Origin: Syntrophaceae bacterium
GTDB taxonomy: Bacteria > Desulfobacterota > Syntrophia > Syntrophales > UBA2185
Assembly: GCA_003508565.1 (NCBI GenBank)
Contig: DNUI01000117.1
Coordinates: forward strand, 3,566-18,384
DNA length: 14,819 nt
Direction of reading: 5' to 3'
Numbering within the stretch: the first letter of the stretch is position 1; each line of letters opens with the position of its first letter. Below the pieces are notes generated by a model. That model did no database searches. It was not told the DNA's origin and saw only the letters and a list, made by a program, of their open reading frames with translations. The position numbers and the translations under genes were made by a program. Shown here piece by piece: positions 6,580 through 14,085 of this stretch.

Positions 6580-7143
6580 ATGAAAAAAAAGATAATGATT
6601 CACCTTATGATCTGCTTCATCTGCTTCTCATATGCAGGGGCTGCGGAAAATGGTACGAAGAAGATCAAAATTGATAAAACCCAACCAATACAGATTGTTT
6701 CAGACCGTCTTGATGCCTATAATGAAAAGAGACTCGTAATCTTTACAGGTAACGCAGTTGCCACACAGGGTGATAGGATTATAAAATCGGACCGTCTTCT
6801 GTTATATTACAAAAAAGATCAGCGGGAACCGGAAAAGATTGGATCTAAAGAAACAGGTAATATGGGAGACCTCGAGAAGATTGAAGCGAAAGGCCATGTT
6901 ATAGTAACACAGGGTGATAGAATTGTCACCGGGGATAATGCCACTTACTATCACGAGACCCAACAGATTATTATGACAGGTAATGCCGTGATGAGTGAGG
7001 GAAGAAACGTTATCAGTGGCAACAAAATAATAGTATATCTTAACGAAGATAGGGGTGTCGTCGAAGGCATAGAAAAAAATCGTGTCAAGGCTACAATATA
7101 TCCCGAGGACAGGAAGGAAAGAAAAAAAGAAGCACCTAAATAG
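6580..7143 (+). CDS. lptA: Periplasmic LPS bridge protein LptA
   Basis: The 187-aa product begins with a signal peptide: a lysine-rich start, a hydrophobic stretch (about 6-20) and a likely cut after AGAA near residue 22. The mature part is an LptA/OstA-type jellyroll, with strands such as IVSDRLDAYNEKRLVIFTGN and repeated GNAV and TQGDRI motifs. LptA units stack into the periplasmic bridge that carries LPS to LptD at the outer membrane. The C-terminus is basic (KERKKEAPK). ATG 6580 has AGGA about 8 nt upstream. It follows lptC by 81 nt and precedes lptB by 59 nt. A 14-nt exact direct repeat (6763-6776 and 6907-6920) reflects the repeated TQGDRI motif 48 residues apart. Confidence 0.9.
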   Translation: MKKKIMIHLMICFICFSYAGAAENGTKKIKIDKTQPIQIVSDRLDAYNEKRLVIFTGNAVATQGDRIIKSDRLLLYYKKDQREPEKIGSKETGNMGDLEKIEAKGHVIVTQGDRIVTGDNATYYHETQQIIMTGNAVMSEGRNVISGNKIIVYLNEDRGVVEGIEKNRVKATIYPEDRKERKKEAPK

Positions 7144-7202
7144 TCATAACAGTAACGGAAATTATAAGCATACAGAGTCAATTGCACGGGTCTTGTGAAT
7201 TA

Positions 7203-7925
7203 ATGGGAAAATTGTCAGCGAAAGGGCTGAAGAAGATATACGGAAACAGGGCAGTTGTTAACAAAGTCGATCTGGAAATAAATCCCGGAGAAGTTGTAGG
7301 ACTTTTAGGTCCTAATGGAGCTGGTAAAACGACTACTTTTTATATGATCGTAGGTTTAATATGGCCGGATGAAGGGAAGATTTTCTTAGAGGGTGAGGAT
7401 GTCAGTCACTGTCCCATGTATATACGGGCAAGAAAAGGATTAAACTACCTGCCGCAGGAACCTTCCGTATTCAGGAAGCTTACCGTCGAAGACAATATTA
7501 TGGCAATTCTTGAGACCCTGGATATTGATAATAATGAAAGAAAACGACGTCTGACGGAACTTCTTGGAGAGCTTGATATTTCCCACCTTGCAAAGGCACA
7601 TGCATATTCTTTGTCAGGCGGAGAAAGAAGACGAGTCGAGATTACGAGGGCGTTGGTTACGTCTCCGAAGTTCATTCTTCTCGATGAACCTTTTGCAGGG
7701 ATTGATCCCCTTGCTGTGGCGGATATTCAGAGAATTATATTCAAATTAAAATCTAAAGGAATCGGCGTTATTATCTCCGATCATAATGTAAGAGAAACAC
7801 TTTCCGTATGCGACAGGGCATACATCGTAAATGAAGGAACAATTTTGGTAGAAGGGGAGCCAGAAACAATAGCGAATTCAGAAATCGCGAGGAAAATCTA
7901 TTTTGGAGAGGATTTCGCCCTGTAA
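7203..7925 (+). CDS. lptB: LPS export ABC transporter ATPase LptB
   Basis: The 240-aa product has the length of E. coli LptB and all ABC ATPase motifs: Walker A GPNGAGKTT (36-44), Q-loop Q85 (YLPQEPSVFRKLTVEDNI), signature LSGGERRRVEI (137-147), Walker B FILLDEP with catalytic E162, D-loop near 168 and switch H194. F90, which in E. coli LptB contacts the membrane partners, is kept. It is a cytoplasmic dimer that powers LPS extraction with LptF and LptG, which are not in this window. ATG 7203 gives the family N-terminus (GKLSAKGLKK); the longer TTG at 7182 is possible but lacks a ribosome binding site. rpoN follows after 41 nt, a widely conserved linkage. Confidence 0.96.
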   Translation: MGKLSAKGLKKIYGNRAVVNKVDLEINPGEVVGLLGPNGAGKTTTFYMIVGLIWPDEGKIFLEGEDVSHCPMYIRARKGLNYLPQEPSVFRKLTVEDNIMAILETLDIDNNERKRRLTELLGELDISHLAKAHAYSLSGGERRRVEITRALVTSPKFILLDEPFAGIDPLAVADIQRIIFKLKSKGIGVIISDHNVRETLSVCDRAYIVNEGTILVEGEPETIANSEIARKIYFGEDFAL

Positions 7926-7966
7926 AATAGTATGTGATTAAAATTACGAGTAAAATGAGATAACAC

Positions 7967-9433
7967 ATGGCGTTTGAACTTAAACAAAATCTGAAACTGT
8001 CACAACAGTTGGTAATGACACCTCAATTGCAGCAGGCAATAAAACTTCTGCAATTATCAAGACTTGAACTGGTTGATATGATTTCTCAAGAAATGGAGGA
8101 AAATCCGCTACTTGAGGAAATCGTGTCAGAAGAATATCCAGAAGAGGTGAATGTATCGGAACGCGATGTCATTGACACTGTTATTGATCGTGAAGAAATT
8201 AAAACAATTGAGCGTACAGAAGAAATTACAGGAGAGGGTGACGGTAAGGAAGAATTCGACTGGAATAATTATCTTGAGGACTACGGCCCCACGGGAGTGA
8301 GGTATGATCGAAAAGATGATGAAACGCCTACATGGGATAATATGTTGATGGTAAAAGCTCAATTGGCAGATCATCTAATGTGGCAACTTAAGCTATCACG
8401 TTTTTCGGACTCGGAGATGAAGGTCGGAGAGCAGATAATTGGGAACCTTGATAATAATGGATATTTGGTGGCATCAGTAGAGGAAATTGCGGCACAAGAG
8501 GTTGTTGATTCGAGCTTTGTAGAGAATGTCCTGAAGAAAATTCAGGAGTTTGACCCGCCTGGTATTGCAGCAAGGGACATTAAGGAATGTCTTTTAATCC
8601 AGGCCAGAATTTTAGGAGTGTTAAGTCCTCTTGTAGAAATGATCATTACAGAACATCTGAAAGATCTTGAAACAAAAAATTATGCCAATATATCGAGAAA
8701 ATTAAAAGTTCCCCTCTCTGATGTTCTGCAGGCTGTTATTATCATAAGTAACATGGATCCCAAGCCTGGCGGTATATATAATCAGGAAAGAATAGATACT
8801 ATTATCCCTGATGTATATGTATTCAAGACGGGAGATGAATACAAAATAATATTGAATGATGATGGCCTACCTAAGCTGAGAATAAGCAATTTCTATAAAG
8901 AAATCATGAGTGGCATCAGCACCTATCCCGATGCGGAAAACAGCAAGAAATATATCAGGGAAAGAATGCAGTCAGCGACCTGGCTGATCAAGAGTATTCA
9001 GCAGCGGCATAGAACAATATACAAAGTGACGGAAAGCATCTTGAAACTGCAAAGGGATTTTTTTGATTACGGGATTACATACTTAAAACCGCTTGTACTG
9101 AGGGATATTGCTGATGATGTTGAAATGCATGAATCAACCATAAGCAGGGTGGTTACAAACAAATACATGCATACGCCGCGGGGCATATTCGAGCTGAAAT
9201 ATTTTTTCAGCAGCAGGATTCAGAAAACTGGCGGTGATACTGTGGCATCGAAGAGTGTAAAAGAAGAAATAAGGAAAATTGTAACTACTGAAGACCCCAA
9301 GAAACCACTCAGTGATAGTGATATTGTTAAGCTATTAAATAATTCGGGTGTGTCTATTGCAAGAAGAACAGTCGCAAAGTACAGAGAAATGATGTGTATT
9401 TTGCCGTCCTCTAAGAGGAAAAAATATTTTTAG
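7967..9433 (+). CDS. rpoN: RNA polymerase sigma-54 factor RpoN
   Basis: The 488-aa product is full length. Region I (about 1-50) is Gln/Leu-rich with LKQNLKLSQQLVMTPQLQQ, and contacts activators and the -12 element. Region II (about 50-115) is acidic. The core-binding part spans about 120-310. The helix-turn-helix region has LRDIADDVEMHESTISRV near residues 380-400. The RpoN box ARRTVAKYRE, which reads the -24 element, is at 465-474. Sigma-54 directs transcription that needs AAA+ activators, often for nitrogen, flagellar and envelope genes. In many proteobacteria rpoN is followed by hpf and ptsN, as here. I looked for GG-N10-GC sites in the plus-strand intergenic gaps and found none, so no local sigma-54 promoter is claimed. 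Confidence 0.97.
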   Translation: MAFELKQNLKLSQQLVMTPQLQQAIKLLQLSRLELVDMISQEMEENPLLEEIVSEEYPEEVNVSERDVIDTVIDREEIKTIERTEEITGEGDGKEEFDWNNYLEDYGPTGVRYDRKDDETPTWDNMLMVKAQLADHLMWQLKLSRFSDSEMKVGEQIIGNLDNNGYLVASVEEIAAQEVVDSSFVENVLKKIQEFDPPGIAARDIKECLLIQARILGVLSPLVEMIITEHLKDLETKNYANISRKLKVPLSDVLQAVIIISNMDPKPGGIYNQERIDTIIPDVYVFKTGDEYKIILNDDGLPKLRISNFYKEIMSGISTYPDAENSKKYIRERMQSATWLIKSIQQRHRTIYKVTESILKLQRDFFDYGITYLKPLVLRDIADDVEMHESTISRVVTNKYMHTPRGIFELKYFFSSRIQKTGGDTVASKSVKEEIRKIVTTEDPKKPLSDSDIVKLLNNSGVSIARRTVAKYREMMCILPSSKRKKYF

Positions 9434-9443
9434 AGTTAAAAAA

Positions 9444-9476
9444 CAGGTTGACCTGAGTAAATTTTAAGATTAGGAT
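9444..9476 (+). promoter_or_regulatory. Likely sigma-70 promoter of hpf with overlapping palindrome
   Basis: TTGACC (9448-9453, 5 of 6) is separated by 17 nt from TAGGAT (9471-9476, 4 of 6). A short palindrome, CAGGT-tg-ACCTG (9444-9455), overlaps the -35 element and could hold a repressor or activator. It would give a leader of about 57 nt before hpf. Confidence 0.45.
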
Positions 9477-9528
9477 GCGCGCCTTTATACTCAAGAGGTA
9501 AATAACAAGGTACAATGAAACAAAAATT

Positions 9529-9534
9529 AGGAGG
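9529..9534 (+). promoter_or_regulatory. Strong Shine-Dalgarno of hpf
   Basis: AGGAGG sits 6 nt before the ATG at 9541. It is the best ribosome binding site in this operon, in keeping with a protein that must reach ribosome-like abundance. Confidence 0.7.
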
Positions 9535-9540
9535 ATTTTT

Positions 9541-10080
9541 ATGAAGATTTCTGTAACCTTCAGAAATAGAGAAGGAGAAAACTGGCATAAGGAATATATA
9601 GATCAGAAGCTGAAAAAGCTAGAGAAATATATGGATACTCCCGTTGAGGCTCGTGTAGTTCTCTCTGTAGAGAAGTTCAGGAATGTGGCAGAAGTGAATT
9701 TAATGACAAACGGCCAAAATTTAAATGCTAAAGAAGAAGCCAAGGATATGTCCCTTGCCATTGACAATGCAATCGAAAAGATTGAACGTCAACTCAAGAA
9801 ACGCAAAGAAAAAATAAGGGGTCATAAGTCTAATGCGTCACGTGGAGAAGGAATTACTCCGGCGGAGCAATATGTGGATGATATTGATGAGGTTCAAGAA
9901 TCAAAAGTAGTTGAGATGAGGAAGATGGTATTGAAACCTATGTCATTAGATGATGCCATTATGGAGATTGATTCGTCAAGGAATCGCTTTATTGTGTACA
10001 GAGATTCTTCTACAGAAAATGTCAGCATTATATATGTTCGTGATGACGGGAATTACACCCTCATAGAAACAAGCAGCTGA
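9541..10080 (+). CDS. hpf: Ribosome hibernation-promoting factor, long form
   Basis: The 179-aa product has an S30AE domain (about 1-100, with RNREGENWHKEYIDQKLKKLEKY and a basic KKRKEK helix) and, after a linker, a C-terminal long-HPF dimerisation domain (about 120-179: VLKPMSLDDAIMEID, FIVYRDSSTENVSIIYVRDDGNYTLIE). Long HPF binds the 30S decoding centre in stationary or starved cells and its C-terminal domain pairs ribosomes into inactive 100S dimers. Enteric bacteria have a short HPF in this locus, so the two-domain form is a lineage marker. It sits 107 nt after rpoN, with a likely promoter of its own, and 16 nt before ptsN. Confidence 0.95.
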   Translation: MKISVTFRNREGENWHKEYIDQKLKKLEKYMDTPVEARVVLSVEKFRNVAEVNLMTNGQNLNAKEEAKDMSLAIDNAIEKIERQLKKRKEKIRGHKSNASRGEGITPAEQYVDDIDEVQESKVVEMRKMVLKPMSLDDAIMEIDSSRNRFIVYRDSSTENVSIIYVRDDGNYTLIETSS

Positions 10081-10096
10081 AGTTCGAGGAATAATC

Positions 10097-10558
10097 ATGA
10101 AAATTGCAGATATATTCAGGAAAGAACATATTGTTGAAGAATTACAATCAAAAACAAAACGCGACGTTCTTGCTGAATTATCTAGTGTGTTTCTCCAGGG
10201 TGATGTAAAAATAAGTCGTGAGGTGGTCGTAAATACATTGCTCGAAAGAGAAAAACTTGGAAGTACCGGGATAGGAGACGGTATTGCTATACCCCATGGC
10301 AAGATATCAGATCTGGATAACTTGATTGTTTCATTTGGCAGAAGCATGGAAGGGGTAGAGTTTGATTCTATGGATGGCAAACCAGCCCATCTTTTCTTTT
10401 TATTACTGGCGCCTGAAAATACAACAGGCCAGCACTTGAAAACCCTTGCGAAAATCTCCAAAATGCTCAAGGATACTACATTCAGGAAAAAGCTCATGGA
10501 AGCAAAATCGAAGAATGAGTTATACATGACAATTGCAGATAAGGATGATGCATGCTGA
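10097..10558 (+). CDS. ptsN: PTS-Ntr EIIA protein (nitrogen regulatory IIA)
   Basis: The 153-aa product has the EIIA fold of the mannitol/fructose class, with the phosphorylated His predicted at H67 in GIGDGIAIPHGK. Other motifs are LLEREKLGSTG (48-58) and the C-terminal LAPENTTGQHLKTLAKI. PtsN is phosphorylated through EI-Ntr and NPr and acts by binding partners, for example K+ transport and sensor proteins or LpxC-linked factors in enterics. The EI and HPr partners are not in this window. It is the usual downstream neighbour of rpoN and hpf and is followed by the hprK-like gene. Confidence 0.95.
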   Translation: MKIADIFRKEHIVEELQSKTKRDVLAELSSVFLQGDVKISREVVVNTLLEREKLGSTGIGDGIAIPHGKISDLDNLIVSFGRSMEGVEFDSMDGKPAHLFFLLLAPENTTGQHLKTLAKISKMLKDTTFRKKLMEAKSKNELYMTIADKDDAC

Positions 10559-10675
10559 GACCTTTTCCCCGGGTTACCACGTAAGTGTTTGAAATATGCA
10601 ATATTATTCGGGAATACTGAGGGGCTGACACTCGAAGGCTGCGATTTTTTAAAGGTCTCAGGATCTGTTGCGTAC

Positions 10676-11542
10676 ATGTCTGCAGTGAAGTTAAAAGATA
10701 TATTTGAAGATGCGGAAGATATATTAGGGATTACAGAAATAACCGGTGAAACCGGTTTGACAAGGGAAATATGCCAGATTCGGGTGCAGCAAAATATTGA
10801 GGGAAAAAATGACCGGGACAGGCTGATTCCCGACACCATTCTTATACTATCACCTTCATACCTTTCTAAACTTGCCTGCACGTCATCAAAGGCGCGTAAA
10901 AATTTTTTTCAAAGAATCATCTCATCCGACATATCATGTATTGCAATTTCCGGGACTGATTCAATGCCCGTTTTTATGCGTTCTTTTTCCGAATTCTATC
11001 ATATAGTAATTTTCACATCGATCTATGATGAGTTTCTTTTAGAGAGTCGTCTGATTGGGCTCTTGCGGGAAAAAATTTTACATGCCGTTTCTCTCCACGG
11101 ATCGCTTGTCAATGTATTCGGCCATGGCATAATGATCACAGGAGAAAGTGGTGCAGGCAAGACTGAATGTGCGTGTAGGTTAACGGAAAAAGGACATGCT
11201 TGGATTGCTGATGATGTTGTAGAGGTCGAAAAAAGAAGTAATATGTTGTATGGTCGCAGTCAAAGCCTTATCAAGCATCTTATCCATAAAAGATATAGAG
11301 GTATCATCGATGTAAAAAAACTCTTCAACTCTGCTGTTATATGTGATGAAACAATCATTGATATTATGATTGAATTCCAAATAACAAAAGATATCGGTAA
11401 AGAAAAGGAATGTAGTTATCCTGTGGAAAAGGTTCATTGTATTATGGGGGTCACATTGCCATGTTTTCAGCTGCCGGCTTTCCCAAGGGGCACGAACGCA
11501 CATAGATGCGTTGAGAATATCGTGAGCAAATTCATGCTGTAA
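10676..11542 (+). CDS. hprK: HPr kinase/phosphorylase-like protein (divergent)
   Basis: From ATG 10676 the product has 288 aa, shorter than the usual 310 or so. The N-terminal part (LKDIFEDAEDILGITEITG) resembles HprK domain I. The catalytic part has H141 (LHGSLVNVFGHG), P-loop GESGAGKT (156-163) and the D179/D180 pair (WIADDVVEV). These point to HprK, which in other bacteria uses ATP or PPi to phosphorylate HPr at Ser46. It departs from the family in two loops: the conserved EIRGxGII segment reads HKRYRGII (204-211), and the C-terminal PVRPGRN-type loop reads PAFPRGTN (267-274). A longer TTG start at 10589 would give 317 aa but lacks a ribosome binding site; ATG 10676 has only a weak one. 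rapZ starts 11 nt after the stop. The fold is well supported, the activity is not. Confidence 0.8.
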   Translation: MSAVKLKDIFEDAEDILGITEITGETGLTREICQIRVQQNIEGKNDRDRLIPDTILILSPSYLSKLACTSSKARKNFFQRIISSDISCIAISGTDSMPVFMRSFSEFYHIVIFTSIYDEFLLESRLIGLLREKILHAVSLHGSLVNVFGHGIMITGESGAGKTECACRLTEKGHAWIADDVVEVEKRSNMLYGRSQSLIKHLIHKRYRGIIDVKKLFNSAVICDETIIDIMIEFQITKDIGKEKECSYPVEKVHCIMGVTLPCFQLPAFPRGTNAHRCVENIVSKFML

Positions 11543-11553
11543 AGAGACATTTC

Positions 11554-12420
11554 ATGAAAAACCTACACGTTGTGATTATCACGGGACTATCCGGATCAGG
11601 TAAGAGTACGGCACTCCGGGCCCTCGAAGATATTGGCTTTTTTTGCGTTGATAATATGCCTGTTGTTCTTCTACCCAGGTTTCTCAAGATTCAATCTGAT
11701 GCTTCAAAGACAAGTACACAAGTTGCAATGGTGATGGACTTGCGGGAAAAAAGTTTTCTGGAAAAATATACTAAGATATTTTCACAATTGAAGAATATGG
11801 GATACAGGATAGAAATTGTATACCTGGACGCAAGCGATGATGCCCTTTTACATAGATTCAGCGAAACAAGGAGAGTGCACCCTCTGTCCATAAAGGGTAC
11901 TGTAATGGAGGGCATCAATCTGGAAAGGTCGAAACTATCCCCCTTGAAAAAAATGGCGGATAAAGTCATCGACACCACTTCATTTAATGTGCATCAGTTA
12001 AAAGATGCAGTTCAGAGGCATTTCATTTCTTCCTCGGCAAATCATAAGATGATCGTTCATGTGACCTCATTCGGCTATCGTTATGGAGTCCCCGCTGATG
12101 CGGATATTGTGCTGGATGTGAGGTTTCTTCCCAACCCTTATTTCATTGAGGAGCTAAAATACTACAACGGGCACCATCCCGATGTTCGTGATTATGTGCT
12201 CAAATCAGAAGAAAGCAAGGTATTTATTCAGAAGCTCTTTGAATTAATGGCTTTTCTCATTCCTCTTTACGAAAAGGAAGGAAAGGCGAGAATCAACATT
12301 GCCCTGGGCTGTACTGGCGGCAGGCATCGTTCAGTTGTGATGTCAAACAAACTCGCCGCATATTTTACGGATGAAAACTATGTAGTGACTATTAATCACC
12401 GGGATATTACTAAAAGTTAG
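11554..12420 (+). CDS. rapZ: RapZ family RNase adapter / nucleotide-binding protein
   Basis: The 288-aa product has an N-terminal P-loop domain with Walker A GLSGSGKST (11-19) and a Walker B-like VMDLRE with D62, then ETRRVHPL. The C-terminal domain carries DVRFLPNPYF, HHPDVRDYV and the CTGGRHRSV loop, the region that binds glucosamine-6-phosphate in E. coli RapZ. There, RapZ guides RNase E to the sRNA GlmZ to control amino-sugar synthesis. GlmY and GlmZ are enteric, so here the target is unknown, though sensing of an envelope precursor fits the neighbours. It lies 11 nt after hprK. Its stop codon overlaps the convergent M23 gene by 4 nt, and no terminator lies between. Confidence 0.94.
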   Translation: MKNLHVVIITGLSGSGKSTALRALEDIGFFCVDNMPVVLLPRFLKIQSDASKTSTQVAMVMDLREKSFLEKYTKIFSQLKNMGYRIEIVYLDASDDALLHRFSETRRVHPLSIKGTVMEGINLERSKLSPLKKMADKVIDTTSFNVHQLKDAVQRHFISSSANHKMIVHVTSFGYRYGVPADADIVLDVRFLPNPYFIEELKYYNGHHPDVRDYVLKSEESKVFIQKLFELMAFLIPLYEKEGKARINIALGCTGGRHRSVVMSNKLAAYFTDENYVVTINHRDITKS

Positions 12421-13745
12421 AAAGAAACCGCCATCTTCTTGCTCACATTGTCGGCTATCCAGTGAGGATCCCACCATTCCTGGGGATTTACAAACTGACC
12501 ACCGATCAATAACCCAAAGTGGAGATGATCACCGCCTGCAAGGCCTGTTGTTCCTGTATGGCCGATGATATTCCCCTTTTTTACTTCCTGTCCATTTTTA
12601 ACATCTATGGAATTAAGATGTGCATAGATGCTGAAAAATCCTAGACCATGGTCGATAATGACCATGTTACCGTAGATGCCGAGGTATCCGGCATAGGCAA
12701 CGATACCGTGATTTGCTGCCTCGACAGGAGCGTTTGCTGTCGAGGCAAGGTCAACTCCCATATGTGTGCTTTCACCAATGGCCTTACCCTGGTAGTGATA
12801 GGTTCTTTTGTCACCGAATAGAGCCATGGGAGCTGCATTTTTCATCCTTAGAAATGTTCCCTCCCATAATTGCCGTGGCTGAGATTTTTGACAAATCTCA
12901 CGAAGAACAGAATCATTATCTGTTCTCATCTGACTGTTCACATAGACAAAAATTTCCTGGGGAGTTTTCCCCTGTAAGTCAGGATGTTGGTTTTGGAACT
13001 CGGGCATTTTCTGTTGCAAAAAGTTATCACTCAATACCATCTTATCGCTCCGGAACTTTTTATTTTTGATAAGATGGGGCAGATTTATAGAGGATTCGTT
13101 ACCCGCCTGATCTCTGGCAGTCACCTTTATACGTGGAGCGCCCTGCCTGACGTCAGCAGGCACAGGGAAATACGTTATTATACATGGTTTACCTGAAATG
13201 GTAATCGGGTATCCTTGAATAAATTGATTATCCGCTTTAATCCCTGTAACAATAACCGGTTTGGAAGTTCTATAAAGAACAACGCATGTACCACCGGGAT
13301 TGATATTGTTGGTGGGGGTAAGTAAAAATATCTGAGGTGGGGTAACATCGATAGTAATCTGTCTGGATACGGCAGTTTTATTTTTCCAGAGTGAATTATC
13401 TGTTGCAACTACATCAAGCACAGCAGGGCCATCGTGAAGTTTCATGGCTATCGCATCAATAGTGACCGTAAGAGTAGTTTCCTTTGTTACTGAATCGGTA
13501 TAATTGATGAGTGACAGCACCTGTGTTTTACCATCCTGTGTAATGGTGACATTTGTATTGCGAAGACCAGTCCTTGTATCTATGAAGGTGATGTTTGTTG
13601 TTGTATACTTTCCTATAGAGCTTATATCCTGGTCTATTCTCACAGTTGGTTTTTCCCATTCGCCATAAGAATTAAAAAACAAGAAGCCAATACCGGCTAT
13701 CAACAGAATTAAAGCAGCTATTACATATGGTTTGTATGTTTTCAT
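12417..13745 (-). CDS. M23 family (LytM-type) peptidoglycan endopeptidase, membrane-anchored
   Basis: The 442-aa product has an N-terminal hydrophobic anchor (about 7-24) that could be an uncleaved signal. Two beta-rich segments follow (about 30-135, and about 135-215 beginning at TPPQIFLLTP), which resemble extracellular Ig-like modules. The C-terminal LytM domain (about 310-425) has the full zinc site: H328 and D332 (HMGVD), H376 (YAHL) and H407/H409 (HLHFG). This makes it likely to be active, cutting peptide cross-bridges, unlike degenerate EnvC/NlpD-type activators. ATG 13745 has no clear Shine-Dalgarno and a palindrome 15 nt upstream. It runs opposite to the LPS/rpoN operon and overlaps rapZ by 4 nt at the 3' end. 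The gene contains an 11-bp inverted repeat at 12717-12747. Confidence 0.92.
   Translation of the reverse strand: MKTYKPYVIAALILLIAGIGFLFFNSYGEWEKPTVRIDQDISSIGKYTTTNITFIDTRTGLRNTNVTITQDGKTQVLSLINYTDSVTKETTLTVTIDAIAMKLHDGPAVLDVVATDNSLWKNKTAVSRQITIDVTPPQIFLLTPTNNINPGGTCVVLYRTSKPVIVTGIKADNQFIQGYPITISGKPCIITYFPVPADVRQGAPRIKVTARDQAGNESSINLPHLIKNKKFRSDKMVLSDNFLQQKMPEFQNQHPDLQGKTPQEIFVYVNSQMRTDNDSVLREICQKSQPRQLWEGTFLRMKNAAPMALFGDKRTYHYQGKAIGESTHMGVDLASTANAPVEAANHGIVAYAGYLGIYGNMVIIDHGLGFFSIYAHLNSIDVKNGQEVKKGNIIGHTGTTGLAGGDHLHFGLLIGGQFVNPQEWWDPHWIADNVSKKMAVSF
12717..12747. repeat. 11-bp perfect inverted repeat inside the M23 gene
   Basis: TGCCTCGACAG (12717-12727) and CTGTCGAGGCA (12737-12747) are exact reverse complements around a 9-nt loop. 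It lies in codons for about residues 333-343, just after the HMGVD metal motif. No T-run follows on either strand, so it is not a terminator. Confidence 0.8.
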
Positions 13746-13760
13746 AAAATGTCACTTACA

Positions 13761-13773
13761 GGGACCATGTCCC
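13761..13773. repeat. Palindrome GGGAC-CAT-GTCCC upstream of the M23 gene
   Basis: Five-base arms flank CAT, and with one bulged C the pairing extends to CA/TG. It lies 15 nt before the M23 ATG on the minus strand, where an operator or a start-site hairpin would sit. Confidence 0.4.
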
Positions 13774-13921
13774 CTGCACTCCCTTCATAAAATATCTTCA
13801 TTTCGATTCCAAAGCATAATATAAAATTTGTAATTTATAAAAAGGATCTCCACAATTTTTACCTTACAAATGATATTGAGACTCTCCACAGTGAACTTCA
13901 AAAAAAATCTTCGATACTTGA

Positions 13922-13937
13922 GGAACAATAATGTTCC
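13922..13937. repeat. 16-bp inverted repeat GGAACA-ATAA-TGTTCC
   Basis: The arms are perfect 6-mers with a 4-nt loop. The GAAC...GTTC spacing is 6, not the 4 of a Gram-positive LexA box, so I do not assign it to LexA. Its role could be an operator. Confidence 0.4.
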
Positions 13938-14056
13938 CCATTCACTCGCAACCGGATTCAGACAGTTTTCAACAGAATACCGGGCGAACATATAATGATT
14001 TTCCCGTTCCTTTGCAAGTTAAAAACTTTAATTTATGTAGACCCTCTCATTACTCC

Positions 14057-14085
14057 TTGAACTTGTCAGTGAGAATTGCTATATG
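14057..14085 (+). promoter_or_regulatory. Likely promoter of coaBC
   Basis: TTGAAC (14057-14062, 4 of 6) is followed by a 17-nt spacer and TATATG (14080-14085, 4 of 6), with an extended -10 TG at 14077-14078. Transcription would start near 14092, leaving a leader of about 54 nt. Confidence 0.5.

Noticed and set aside
9407..9431. Possible terminator at the end of rpoN (CCTCT-A-AGAGG followed by A/T-rich DNA)
   Set aside because: One-base loop, lies inside the coding sequence, and the following run is mostly A before T; not a valid intrinsic terminator.
10741..10757. 7-bp inverted repeat AACCGGT-GAA-ACCGGTT in hprK
   Set aside because: Short, and formed by two copies of ACCGGT encoding TGETG; chance is sufficient.
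13785..13991. 68-codon minus-strand frame in the intergenic region
   Set aside because: No Shine-Dalgarno, AT-driven composition and no recognisable motif; it crosses two palindromes.
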